A stretch of DNA of 64,000 nucleotides from Marixanthomonas spongiae (lineage in GTDB: Bacteria > Bacteroidota > Bacteroidia > Flavobacteriales > Flavobacteriaceae). The position numbers and the translations under genes were made by a program. This document shows positions 1 to 7,972 of the stretch, piece after piece (positions within the stretch are counted from its first letter, which is position 1; each line of letters begins with the position of its first letter). The stretch lies in the NCBI RefSeq assembly GCF_003095375.1, contig NZ_QEHR01000006.1:248001-312000 (forward strand). The letters are read 5' to 3'. The notes under the pieces are model-generated. The model was not told the DNA's origin and searched no databases. It saw only the letters and a list, made by a program, of their open reading frames with translations.

Positions 1-752
1 ACCTGGGTGCTGCCGGAAGTTCGGGCAGCAGTACCATCCCGCATTTGCATTTTGAGGTGTATGATGCCAACGGAGATTTAATCGATCCCTATGAAGGCAC
101 TTGCAACGATATGAACCCTTCTAGCTGGTGGGTGGACCAACCGGATTATTTTGTGCCGGAAATCAATCATATTTCAACCCATAACTCCACCAATTTTGAT
201 ACCGAATGCGGCGTGGTGGAAAACACCTACGAAGAACTGAACTTTGAACCTGGCGAGGACGTCGTCTTCCGTATTTTTTATCGGGACATCAGCACGGACG
301 ATAACACCCATATAACCGTTACCAAGCCCGACGGATCGGTATTGTACGACTATGATTTTACTTCCCCTTGGCCCAACTACACCGGAGCTTATGCCGAATG
401 GGTTTTCCCGGTGGACAATACGTGGCCTGACGGGGTATACACTATTTCCGCCGAATTTTACGGTACGGTCTATGAAACCATTTTTGGCGTGAACACCGAT
501 TTGGGGAGCGAAGACGAAGCGTTTCAAGCGTTATCTGTTTATCCCAACCCCACTTCGGGAACCTTGTTTATAGCCAGTGGATCGGTCATTGAAAAGGTTG
601 AAGTGTACGATATCCTTGGACGGAAGGTAGTGCGGCAAACTTCAACAGCACAAAAAATGGAAATCAATACCGAAACCTGGAGCAGTGGTTTGTATGTGGT
701 TTTTATTACTTCAGGAGGGAACACCGTTTCAAAGAAAATAATTAAAGAATAG
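1..752 (+). CDS. Secreted M23-family metallopeptidase with T9SS sorting domain (C-terminal part)
   Basis: The reading frame is open from the window edge and no start codon is visible, so this is the 3' end of a longer gene. The first visible residues carry SSGSSTIPHLHFE, which matches the M23 (lysostaphin-type) zinc endopeptidase motif ending in HxH. Enzymes of this family cut peptidoglycan cross-bridges. A beta-rich region follows, with a Trp/Tyr-rich stretch and a domain of about 100 residues. The last 75 residues are a type A T9SS sorting domain (LSVYPNPTSGTLFI at the start, SSGLYVVFI and a basic KKIIKE end). The protein should therefore be exported across the outer membrane and either anchored or released. 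The M23 assignment rests on one motif at the edge but the motif is very characteristic. Confidence 0.82.
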   Translation, partial: LGAAGSSGSSTIPHLHFEVYDANGDLIDPYEGTCNDMNPSSWWVDQPDYFVPEINHISTHNSTNFDTECGVVENTYEELNFEPGEDVVFRIFYRDISTDDNTHITVTKPDGSVLYDYDFTSPWPNYTGAYAEWVFPVDNTWPDGVYTISAEFYGTVYETIFGVNTDLGSEDEAFQALSVYPNPTSGTLFIASGSVIEKVEVYDILGRKVVRQTSTAQKMEINTETWSSGLYVVFITSGGNTVSKKIIKE

Positions 753-807
753 CATTTAGTGGTACAGTATATTTTGCCTTGAAGAGATCTTGTGGGAAAA
801 AGAACTA

Positions 808-862
808 ATTCTTACAAAACAATGAACTATCTATGGGGTATCTATGGAGTATCTGTGAGGTT
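808..862 (+). repeat. Dispersed intergenic repeat with three 11-bp tandem units (copy 1)
   Basis: A leader ATTCTTACAAAACAATGAAC is followed by three 11-bp units of the form TATCTATGRRG at 828-838, 839-849 and 850-860. The same leader and three cleaner units occur at 44529-44581. The 11-bp spacing is close to one helical turn. This copy has diverged units. Confidence 0.75.
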
Positions 863-945
863 GCTTAGAGAAAGAAGCTGCCCTAAAACTAAATTTTTGG
901 ATAAACCGATGATTGTAAAATTTGAAAAGGAAGCTATAAAAGAAA

Positions 946-978
946 AGAGGTTTCAGCAACTTGCTGAAACCTCTTTTT
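946..978. terminator. Bidirectional terminator between the M23 gene and tsf
   Basis: Near-perfect hairpin with arms AGAGGTTTCAGC (946-957) and GCTGAAACCTCT (963-974), a short loop, T-run on the plus strand and A-run upstream that gives a T-run on the minus strand. It can end transcription of both converging units. Confidence 0.85.
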
Positions 979-999
979 AATTATGATATGTTGTTGTGC

Positions 1000-1821
1000 T
1001 TAGTCTAAAGAAACACGCTCAAAAGCAACAACCTCTACATCGCCAAACGATTTCACGTATTGGGCAACGCTCTGCTTGCTGTCTTTGATAAAGGCTTGGT
1101 TTACCAATGTATTGTCTTTAAAGAAACGTTTTATCTTGCCTTGGGCAATTTTGTCCAGCATGTCTTCTGGTTTGCCTTCTTGGCGCAATTGGTCTTTGGC
1201 GATCTCGATTTCCTTATCGATGGTAGCTTGATCTACGCCTTCTTCGTTCAACGCTACTGGGTTCATTGCCGCGGCTTGCATAGAAACATCTTTGGCAACT
1301 TCTTCGGCGTTGTCCACTTTTTTGGAAAGACCGGTCAACACGGCGATTCTGTTCCCTGCGTGGATGTACGAACCTACAAACGGAGCTTCCAAAGTTTTAA
1401 AAGCACCGATTTCTATTTTCTCGCCAATAACACCGGTTTGCTCGGTCAATTTTTCCTGAACAGTGATGCCGTTGTAATCTGCAGCTAAAAACTCATCTTT
1501 AGAGGATGTGTTCAAGGCCAGTTCGGCAAAATCGTTGGCCAATTTTACAAAACCGTCGTTCTTGGCCACAAAGTCTGTTTCACAGTTCAAAGAAACGATA
1601 ACGCCTTTGCTGTTGTCATCGTTCACTTTTGCGATTACAGCCCCTTCGCCAGACTCACGGTCGGCTCTTTTGGCAGCAATTTTTTGTCCTTTTTTGCGAA
1701 GGATTTCGATTGCTTTGTCAAAATCACCATCGGCTTCGACCAAGGCCTTTTTACAGTCCATCATCCCGGCACCGGTGGATTTTCTTAATTTATTTACTTC
1801 TGCGGCGGTTATTTTTGCCAT
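1000..1821 (-). CDS. tsf: Elongation factor Ts
   Basis: EF-Ts is the guanine-nucleotide exchange factor that regenerates EF-Tu-GTP in translation. The 273-residue protein starts with the UBA-like domain carrying TGAGMMDCKKAL (residues 16-27) and continues with the EF-Tu contact signature NCETDFVAK (about residues 79-87), followed by the core and coiled-coil regions. Length and domain order are normal for the family. The gene lies 98 bp downstream of rpsB on the same strand, the classic rpsB-tsf arrangement, and ends just before a strong bidirectional terminator, so the two are probably cotranscribed. Confidence 0.98.
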   Translation of the reverse strand: MAKITAAEVNKLRKSTGAGMMDCKKALVEADGDFDKAIEILRKKGQKIAAKRADRESGEGAVIAKVNDDNSKGVIVSLNCETDFVAKNDGFVKLANDFAELALNTSSKDEFLAADYNGITVQEKLTEQTGVIGEKIEIGAFKTLEAPFVGSYIHAGNRIAVLTGLSKKVDNAEEVAKDVSMQAAAMNPVALNEEGVDQATIDKEIEIAKDQLRQEGKPEDMLDKIAQGKIKRFFKDNTLVNQAFIKDSKQSVAQYVKSFGDVEVVAFERVSLD

Positions 1822-1919
1822 CTTTATAACGTTTTTAATGTATTAGTAAAAAAGCCGTTCAATTGATTTTCAATGAAGAAAATAACCAAACGGCAAATTT
1901 GTATTAACAATGGGTTATT

Positions 1920-2831
1920 TTACTCTTCTTCTTTGGTTGCTTTCTCCAAAGTTTCTTCTTTAGACTCCAATTTTACAGGCTTTTTGGCCTCTTTCATGGC
2001 TTTTTTATCTTCTTTGTCTTCCGAAGGAACTTCCTTGTCTGCTTTTTTATCAGCCTTCTTTGCTTTGGCCTCTTCTGCTTTCTTCGCTTCCTTTTTGGCT
2101 TTTTTCGCGGCTTTTTCTTCTTCGCTCTTTTCTTTTCCGGCTTTGCGTTCTGCAAGACCTTCTATAATAGCTTCTGAAACTTTACCAACGATTTTTTCGA
2201 TAGACTTGGATGCATCATCGTTCGATGGGATAGCATAATCAATCTCACGCGGATCACTGTTGGTGTCCACCATTGCGAAAATTGGAATGTTCAGTTTCTG
2301 GGCTTCTTTTACAGCAATGTGCTCCCGTGTTGTATCTACAACAAACAAAGCACCTGGAAGCCGGCTCATATCGCTAATGGAACCTAAGTTCTTTTCCAGC
2401 TTCGCACGAAGACGGTTTACTTGCAAACGCTCTTTCTTGGAAAGGGTGTTGAAGGTGCCATCTTGTTTCATACGGTCAATAGAAGCCATTTTTTTAACGG
2501 CTCTTCTAATTGTTACAAAATTGGTAAGCATACCACCGGGCCATCTTTCTGTAATGTAGGGCATATTGGCATCGCTTGCTTTTTCTGAAACGATGTCCTT
2601 TGCTTGTTTTTTAGTAGCTACGAAAAGGATTTTTCTTCCGCTGGCTGCAATTTTCTTCAAAGCTTCATTTGCTTCTTCCAGTTTTGCAGCTGTTTTGTAA
2701 AGGTTGATAATATGGATTCCGTTGCGCTCCATATAGATATATGGTGCCATGTTCGGGTTCCATTTACGGGTTAGGTGTCCAAAGTGTACACCTGCGTCAA
2801 GTAACGACTTAACTTCTTTGTTGTCTGCCAT
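1920..2831 (-). CDS. rpsB: 30S ribosomal protein S2 with Lys/Glu/Ala-rich tail
   Basis: The S2 core covers about the first 230 residues, starting MADNKEVKSLLDAGVHFGH and with the conserved RKWNPNM, ATKKQA, RWPGGMLTN and DTNSDP segments. S2 binds late on the back of the 30S subunit and helps hold S1. Residues from about 228 to 303 form a low-complexity, highly charged tail rich in KKA and KEE repeats. Such tails are common in Flavobacteriia but absent from E. coli S2; this one makes the protein some 60 residues longer than the E. coli form. tsf follows in the same direction. Confidence 0.97.
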   Translation of the reverse strand: MADNKEVKSLLDAGVHFGHLTRKWNPNMAPYIYMERNGIHIINLYKTAAKLEEANEALKKIAASGRKILFVATKKQAKDIVSEKASDANMPYITERWPGGMLTNFVTIRRAVKKMASIDRMKQDGTFNTLSKKERLQVNRLRAKLEKNLGSISDMSRLPGALFVVDTTREHIAVKEAQKLNIPIFAMVDTNSDPREIDYAIPSNDDASKSIEKIVGKVSEAIIEGLAERKAGKEKSEEEKAAKKAKKEAKKAEEAKAKKADKKADKEVPSEDKEDKKAMKEAKKPVKLESKEETLEKATKEEE

Positions 2832-2975
2832 TTTGTTTTAGTTTACGTTCCTGTTTAGATAGCAACCTTTCCTGTAAAAAGGACTTGGTTTAGATGCTAA
2901 ACTAACTTCCGCGACATACGGAATAACAGCGAATTAATAAAAAATTTATATAGATATGTAAAAGTACTTGTCTGG

Positions 2976-3010
2976 CCGCTTTTAAAGCGGTGCCGCAACG
3001 AGTGCGGCAC
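2976..3010 (-). terminator. Twin hairpin between rpsI and rpsB
   Basis: Two adjacent GC-rich hairpins share a base: CCGCTT/AAGCGG at 2976-2990 and GTGCCGCA/TGCGGCAC at 2990-3010 with loop ACGAG. They lie downstream of rpsI and upstream of rpsB on the minus strand. There is no long T-run directly after them, so this could be a weak terminator, an RNA processing site or a leader structure of the rpsB mRNA. Confidence 0.5.
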
Positions 3011-3069
3011 GGCAAGTAAACTGTTTTTTCAACAAGCTCACAAACAAGGTTGCTGAGCGTAGCCGAAGA

Positions 3070-3456
3070 TTAACGTTTGGAGAATTGGAACTTCTTACGT
3101 GCTTTCTTCTGTCCAAACTTCTTACGTTCTACCATTCTTGGGTCTCTTGTCAATAAACCTTCTGGTTTAAGAATCCCTCTGTTTTCTTCGTTAAGTTCGC
3201 ACATAGCTCTGGAAAGGGCCAAACGGATGGCTTCTGCCTGTCCGGTAATGCCACCTCCAAATACGTTTACCGACACGTCAAAGTTTTTGTCGTTTTCGGT
3301 CAACATAAGAGCTTGCCTTACTTTATATTGTAGCGTACCTGTGGTGAAGTACGTTTCCATATCTTTTTTGTTAACGGTAATGTTTCCTTTTCCGTCAGAA
3401 AGGTACACACGCGCAACAGCGGTTTTTCTTCTTCCTATTTTGTGAATAACTTCCAT
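3070..3456 (-). CDS. rpsI: 30S ribosomal protein S9
   Basis: 128 residues with the S9 signatures GRRKTAVARVYL near the N-terminus, FGGGITGQAEAIRLALSRA in the middle and the basic tail RKKARKKFQFSKR. The C-terminal Lys/Arg reaches the P-site tRNA in the 30S subunit. The start codon overlaps or abuts the stop of rplM (shared position 3456), the usual rplM-rpsI pairing, so translation is probably coupled. Confidence 0.98.
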   Translation of the reverse strand: MEVIHKIGRRKTAVARVYLSDGKGNITVNKKDMETYFTTGTLQYKVRQALMLTENDKNFDVSVNVFGGGITGQAEAIRLALSRAMCELNEENRGILKPEGLLTRDPRMVERKKFGQKKARKKFQFSKR

Positions 3457-3935
3457 TACTTGATATCGTTAAGGTTAATGGTTTTAGGTTTTTGTGCCTC
3501 TTGGTCGTGCTCTGCGCCGGCATATACTTTCAGGTTCCTGAAAAGTTCTGCTCCCAATTTATTTTTTGGCAACATACCTTTGACAGCTTTTTCCACAACT
3601 CTTGCTGGGTCTTTGCCGTACAATTCTTCTGCTGTTAAGCTGCGCTGTCCACCAGGATAACCTGTGTGACGAATGTATTGTTTATCGGTCCACTTGTTCC
3701 CGGTCAATACAATTTTGCTGGCGTTGGTGATAACCACGTTGTCTCCACAGTCAACATGAGGGGTAAAATTAGGCTTGTGCTTGCCACGCAGCAATTTCGC
3801 TACTTTGCTGGCCATGCGTCCAAGCGTCTGTCCATCAGCATCTACGTGCAACCATTCTTTGTTTACGGTCGCGCTGTTTGCTGAAATAGTTTTATAACTT
3901 AGTGTATCCACTTTAATTGATTTTTCTGCCGGCAT
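3456..3935 (-). CDS. rplM: 50S ribosomal protein L13
   Basis: L13 is an early-assembly protein of the 50S subunit. The signatures [28 protein letters not shown] and GMLPKNKLG are all present. The ATG at 3935 gives 159 residues (MPAEKSIK then [10 protein letters not shown]). A GTG eight codons later at 3911 would give the 151-residue form that begins DTLSYKTIS, which is what most Bacteroidota L13 proteins look like from memory. Both starts are possible. It is the first gene of the rplM-rpsI pair and has a strong consensus promoter 50-80 bp upstream. Confidence 0.96.
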   Translation of the reverse strand: MPAEKSIKVDTLSYKTISANSATVNKEWLHVDADGQTLGRMASKVAKLLRGKHKPNFTPHVDCGDNVVITNASKIVLTGNKWTDKQYIRHTGYPGGQRSLTAEELYGKDPARVVEKAVKGMLPKNKLGAELFRNLKVYAGAEHDQEAQKPKTINLNDIK

Positions 3936-3984
3936 TCACCTACCGTCAGGTTAAACATTTCCTTCTTTTGGATAAATCGGGGTG

Positions 3985-4014
3985 CAAATGTAACGTTATT
4001 TATTTGAAAAGCAA
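3985..4014 (-). promoter_or_regulatory. Promoter of the rplM-rpsI operon
   Basis: On the minus strand the sequence reads TTG, 19 bases, TACATTTG. This matches the Bacteroidota consensus TTG-N17..23-TAnnTTTG exactly. It lies about 50 bp upstream of the rplM start. Confidence 0.82.
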
Positions 4015-4095
4015 GGGGTGGGGAACTAATTTTTCTTCTGAAAAAAGACGTAGTATTTAAGACTCCCGAATTCTCAGGACTGCAAGACCTATCAA

Positions 4096-4124
4096 CAGAA
4101 TTCAGAATTCAGAATTATGAATTG
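4096..4124. repeat. Short CAGAATT tandem repeat
   Basis: Two and a half 8-bp units of ATTCAGAA, ending in a degenerate copy, lie in the gap between rplM and the T9SS fragment. It looks like one of the simple dispersed repeats of flavobacterial intergenic DNA. No function can be assigned. Confidence 0.5.
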
Positions 4125-4129
4125 AAAAA

Positions 4130-4363
4130 TTATTCTTTAACAAACTTCTTAGTGGCAATCTGCTTGCCCGCTGTAAATTGAACATAATACATACCACTCG
4201 ATAATTGTGAAACATCGATTGTTTTTGAAGTTTCAAACCCTTCAATTTGTTGCACCAAATCACCTTTTACCGAAAAGACTTTTACTTGGTCTATTTGTTG
4301 GTTGTTGGCGTTGAGTTGTGAGAACGCCTCGCTGTGAGCTGTGGGTTTTGAGCTGAGTATGCG
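4130..4363 (-). pseudogene. Orphan T9SS type A sorting-domain fragment
   Basis: The minus strand between a TAA at 4364-4366 and the TAA at 4130-4132 encodes 77 residues. The last part is a canonical sorting-domain end: VKVFSVKGDLVQQIEG, then IDVSQLSSGMYYVQF and the basic KKFVKE. No ATG lies in frame before the domain and the usual YPNP start is missing. The upstream end is a low-complexity stretch (SSKPTAHSEAF) that looks repeat-derived. I read this as the remnant of a secreted-protein gene whose body has been lost. It follows pyc on the same strand with about 57 bp between. Confidence 0.75.
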
Positions 4364-4422
4364 TTATTGGTAAAACCCAGCTATCCAAGCTTTACTTTTC
4401 GATTTCGACTTCAATTTCAACC

Positions 4423-7400
4423 TCACTCAACCGTCACTACTAAATCCCCTTTCATTAACATGGTTCCCGGTTTTAACGTGATCGATTTTACTTTCCCAGC
4501 TTTGTTGGCTGTTACCGTTGTCTCCATTTTCATGGCTTCAATAACAAAAAGCGGTTCGTTTGCTTCAATTTCTTGTCCTTTTTTCACCAACATTTTATAG
4601 AGCATTCCTTGAAGCGGCGCACCGTATTGGTTAGCATCTTCTGGGGCTGCTGGAATGTGGACTTCTTTTTCAACCTTGATGGATTTGTCTTTAATTTCCA
4701 CAAAACGGTTTTCCCCGTTTACCGAGAAGAACACAATACGAACCCCTTCATCATTTGGTATTCCTACCGAAAGCAGTTTTACAATGATGGTTTTTCCTTC
4801 TTCCAGTTCAATAATGGCTTCTTCGCGTAGTTTCATTCCGTAGAAGAAGTTTTTCGTGGGAAGAATAGCTAAGTTTCCGTATAGCTTATATTTTTCGTGT
4901 GCTTGTTCAAAAACACGTGGGTATAGGCTGTAGGACAGAAAGTCTTCAAATTCAATTGGGCGGCTAAATCCTTTCTGAAATTTCTTTCTAAATTCAGCAT
5001 ATTCTTTATCAAAATCAATAGGCTCCAAATGCGCATTGGGTCTATCAGTGTAGGGATCAGTATTTCTTAGAATTATTTTTTGCAATTCTTTTGGGAAACC
5101 TCCTAATGGTTGCCCTAAATCGCCTTTAAAGAAATTGATAACCGATTCCGGAAACGAAATTTCATTGCCGCGCTCCATTACATCCTCAGGCGTTAGATCG
5201 TTCGTGACCATAAAGATAGCCATATCACCCACCACTTTACTACTTGGGGTTACTTTCACCAAATTTCCGAAGAGGGCATTTACCTGCTCATACATTTTAG
5301 TTACTTCGTGGAACCGGTCAGCCAGGCCCAATGCTTCGGCTTGCGGACGTAAATTGGAATATTGGCCGCCTGGGATTTCGTGTTGATACACTTCGGCCGT
5401 TCCCGCTTTTAAACCAGACTCGAATGGATAATACATTTCGCGGGTATCTTCCCAATAATTGGAAAATTCATTCAGCTTTTTAATATCATAGTCGTGTGCC
5501 CGTTCGTGACGTTTCATCATTTCGACTACTGAGTTGAAATTAGGCTGCGATGTTAAGCCAGATAAACCGCCCAATGCCACATCAACAACATCTACACCCG
5601 CTTCAATGGCTTTTAAATAGGTGGCCGATTGTATGGAAGACGTATCGTGTGTATGCAAATGCAATGGGATGTTCAGCGTATCTTTTAAGGCCGAAACCAA
5701 TTCGGTTGCAGCGTATGGTTTCAATAAACCGGCCATATCTTTAATGGCAATCATATGCGCCCCGGCATTTTCCAAGTCTTTTGCCAGTTGTGTGTAGTAT
5801 TTTAGGGTGTATTTGGTTTCCTTGTGGTCCAAAATATCTCCTGTATAGCTAATGGCTGCTTCTGCAATACCACCGGTTTTGTTTCGAACATAGTTAATGC
5901 TTGGTTCCATCGCTTTTACCCAGTTTAAGGAATCGAATATCCTGAATAGATCGACCCCGTTTTCCCATGATTTTTCCACAAATTTTTCAATTAAATTATC
6001 TGGGTATGCTTTGTACCCTACGCCGTTGCTGCCCCGAAGCAACATCTGAAACAAGATATTCGGCATACGCTCCCGTAATTCGCGTAACCGAGTCCAAGGG
6101 CTTTCGTTTAAAAACCGCATACAGACATCAAAGGTAGCGCCGCCCCACATTTCAATACTAAAGGTGTTGGGGTGGTTTTTAGCGTAGGTTTCAGCCACTT
6201 TTAGCATATCGTAGGTTCGCATACGTGTTGCCAATAATGATTGGTGGGCGTCACGGATGGTCGTATCGGTATAATATATTTTCTTTTCATCCTTAAGCCA
6301 GGCACAGAATTTTTCAGGGCCCATTTCGGTAAGCATATCTTTTGTGCCTTTTGGAAATTTTTCAGAAGGACTATAAATAGGAATTTTAGGGTTTCTGAAT
6401 TTTTTATTTTCGTCGATAAACTTTACATCTGGGTTTCCATTGACGATCACTTCCCCTAAATAATTGGTGATTTTTGTCGTTCTATCTTGTGGTAATTTTA
6501 CATCGAACAAAGAAGGCGTATTCCCGATAAAGTTGACCGTCGCGGCTCCTTCTTTAAACGTCTCGTGCTGAATGACATTTTGAAGAAAGTGAATATTGGT
6601 TTTTACACCACGAATTCTAAATTCTTTTAAAGCTCGAACCATTTTTCGAACCGCACCGTCCAACGTTCTGCCGTGGGCCGAAACTTTTACCAGCATCGAG
6701 TCGAAAAAAGGGCTAATACTATACGATTGATAAATACTTCCGGCATCTAAGCGAATGCCCATCCCCGAAGCACTTCGGTAGGTGGTAATCGTGCCATAAT
6801 CTGGAGTAAAGTTGTTGGTTGGGTCTTCCGTTGTCAATCGACACTGCAAGGCAAAACCATAGGTTTTAAGTGAATCTTGATCGTAAATTTTAATTTGCTT
6901 ATCCGAAAGTTTATACCCGCCAGCGATAAAAATCTGGGATTTAATTAAATCGATTCCAGTGACCATTTCCGTAACGGTGTGTTCCACTTGAATACGCGGG
7001 TTTACCTCAATAAAGAAGACATTGTCGTTTTTATCGACTAAAAACTCAACTGTTCCTACGTTATTGTAGCTTACTTCTTCGGCAATGGAAACTGCATATT
7101 TGTAGAGCGCTTGTTTTACTTTTTCTGAAACATTATAAGAAGGTGCCACTTCAACTACTTTTTGATGCCGGCGTTGCACCGAACAATCCCGCTCGTATAA
7201 ATGGCGGATATTTCCGTGGTTGTCGGCTACGATTTGAACTTCTAAGTGCTTCGGCTCTTCCACATATTTTTCTAAAAACATGGTATCGTCGCCAAAAGCA
7301 TTTCCGGCTTCGCTTTGAGCCGACTCAAAATTGTTTTTTAAATCGTCGTCATTTCTAATAATCCGCATCCCACGGCCACCGCCGCCCGAAGCAGCTTTCA

Positions 7401-7875
7401 ACATAACCGGATAGCCAATTTCAGAAGCTTCAGAAAGCGCTATTTTTAAAGAGGTAAGTTCTTTCGTGTTGCTTTTAATGGTTGGCACCTTGCACTTCTC
7501 AGCAATTTTTTTGGCTGTGATTTTATCACCTAAGGCATCCATTACTTTTGGGTCTGGACCGATGAAAATTACACCCGCTTCGGCACATTTACGGGCAAAT
7601 TCAGAGTTTTCAGATAAAAAGCCGTATCCCGGATGGATGGCATCGACATCTTTTGCTTTTGCCAAAGCAATGATTTCATCCCCATTTAAATAGGGTTTCA
7701 ACGGTTCGTCGTCTTTGCCAATTTGGTAGGCTTCGTCGGCTTTGTAGCGGTGTTGTGAGTAGCGGTCTTCATAGGTGTAAACGGCAACGGTTGTTAAGTT
7801 TATCTCGGTACATGCCCTAAAAACACGTATGGCGATTTCTCCGCGGTTGGCAACTAATACTTTTTTAATATCCAT
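4423..7875 (-). CDS. pyc: Pyruvate carboxylase
   Basis: Biotin enzyme that carboxylates pyruvate to oxaloacetate to refill the TCA cycle. The 1150 residues match the full single-chain form. Order: biotin carboxylase with ATP-grasp (KVLVANRGEIAIRVFRA at the N-terminus, GGGGRGMRI glycine loop, EVNPRIQVEHTVTE), carboxyltransferase with metal site (TTIRDAHQSLLATRMRT, HLHTHDTS), allosteric/PC tetramerisation region, and C-terminal biotinyl domain with EAMKMETTV, biotin on about Lys1116. All catalytic blocks look intact. It stands alone, with no neighbour of the same pathway. Confidence 0.98.
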   Translation of the reverse strand: MDIKKVLVANRGEIAIRVFRACTEINLTTVAVYTYEDRYSQHRYKADEAYQIGKDDEPLKPYLNGDEIIALAKAKDVDAIHPGYGFLSENSEFARKCAEAGVIFIGPDPKVMDALGDKITAKKIAEKCKVPTIKSNTKELTSLKIALSEASEIGYPVMLKAASGGGGRGMRIIRNDDDLKNNFESAQSEAGNAFGDDTMFLEKYVEEPKHLEVQIVADNHGNIRHLYERDCSVQRRHQKVVEVAPSYNVSEKVKQALYKYAVSIAEEVSYNNVGTVEFLVDKNDNVFFIEVNPRIQVEHTVTEMVTGIDLIKSQIFIAGGYKLSDKQIKIYDQDSLKTYGFALQCRLTTEDPTNNFTPDYGTITTYRSASGMGIRLDAGSIYQSYSISPFFDSMLVKVSAHGRTLDGAVRKMVRALKEFRIRGVKTNIHFLQNVIQHETFKEGAATVNFIGNTPSLFDVKLPQDRTTKITNYLGEVIVNGNPDVKFIDENKKFRNPKIPIYSPSEKFPKGTKDMLTEMGPEKFCAWLKDEKKIYYTDTTIRDAHQSLLATRMRTYDMLKVAETYAKNHPNTFSIEMWGGATFDVCMRFLNESPWTRLRELRERMPNILFQMLLRGSNGVGYKAYPDNLIEKFVEKSWENGVDLFRIFDSLNWVKAMEPSINYVRNKTGGIAEAAISYTGDILDHKETKYTLKYYTQLAKDLENAGAHMIAIKDMAGLLKPYAATELVSALKDTLNIPLHLHTHDTSSIQSATYLKAIEAGVDVVDVALGGLSGLTSQPNFNSVVEMMKRHERAHDYDIKKLNEFSNYWEDTREMYYPFESGLKAGTAEVYQHEIPGGQYSNLRPQAEALGLADRFHEVTKMYEQVNALFGNLVKVTPSSKVVGDMAIFMVTNDLTPEDVMERGNEISFPESVINFFKGDLGQPLGGFPKELQKIILRNTDPYTDRPNAHLEPIDFDKEYAEFRKKFQKGFSRPIEFEDFLSYSLYPRVFEQAHEKYKLYGNLAILPTKNFFYGMKLREEAIIELEEGKTIIVKLLSVGIPNDEGVRIVFFSVNGENRFVEIKDKSIKVEKEVHIPAAPEDANQYGAPLQGMLYKMLVKKGQEIEANEPLFVIEAMKMETTVTANKAGKVKSITLKPGTMLMKGDLVVTVE

Positions 7876-7972
7876 GATGTTGTGTGGCTTTTTTTCTGAA
7901 AAACTAAAATGCTGTTAAAGATAAAAAATACTATGCGCGCATAATAATTTTTAAACACTTTTTCTGAAATCT

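Noticed and set aside
792-980. 62-codon plus-strand frame after the M23 gene
   Set aside because: It reads through the dispersed 11-bp repeat and into the terminator hairpin; no domain or conserved pattern.
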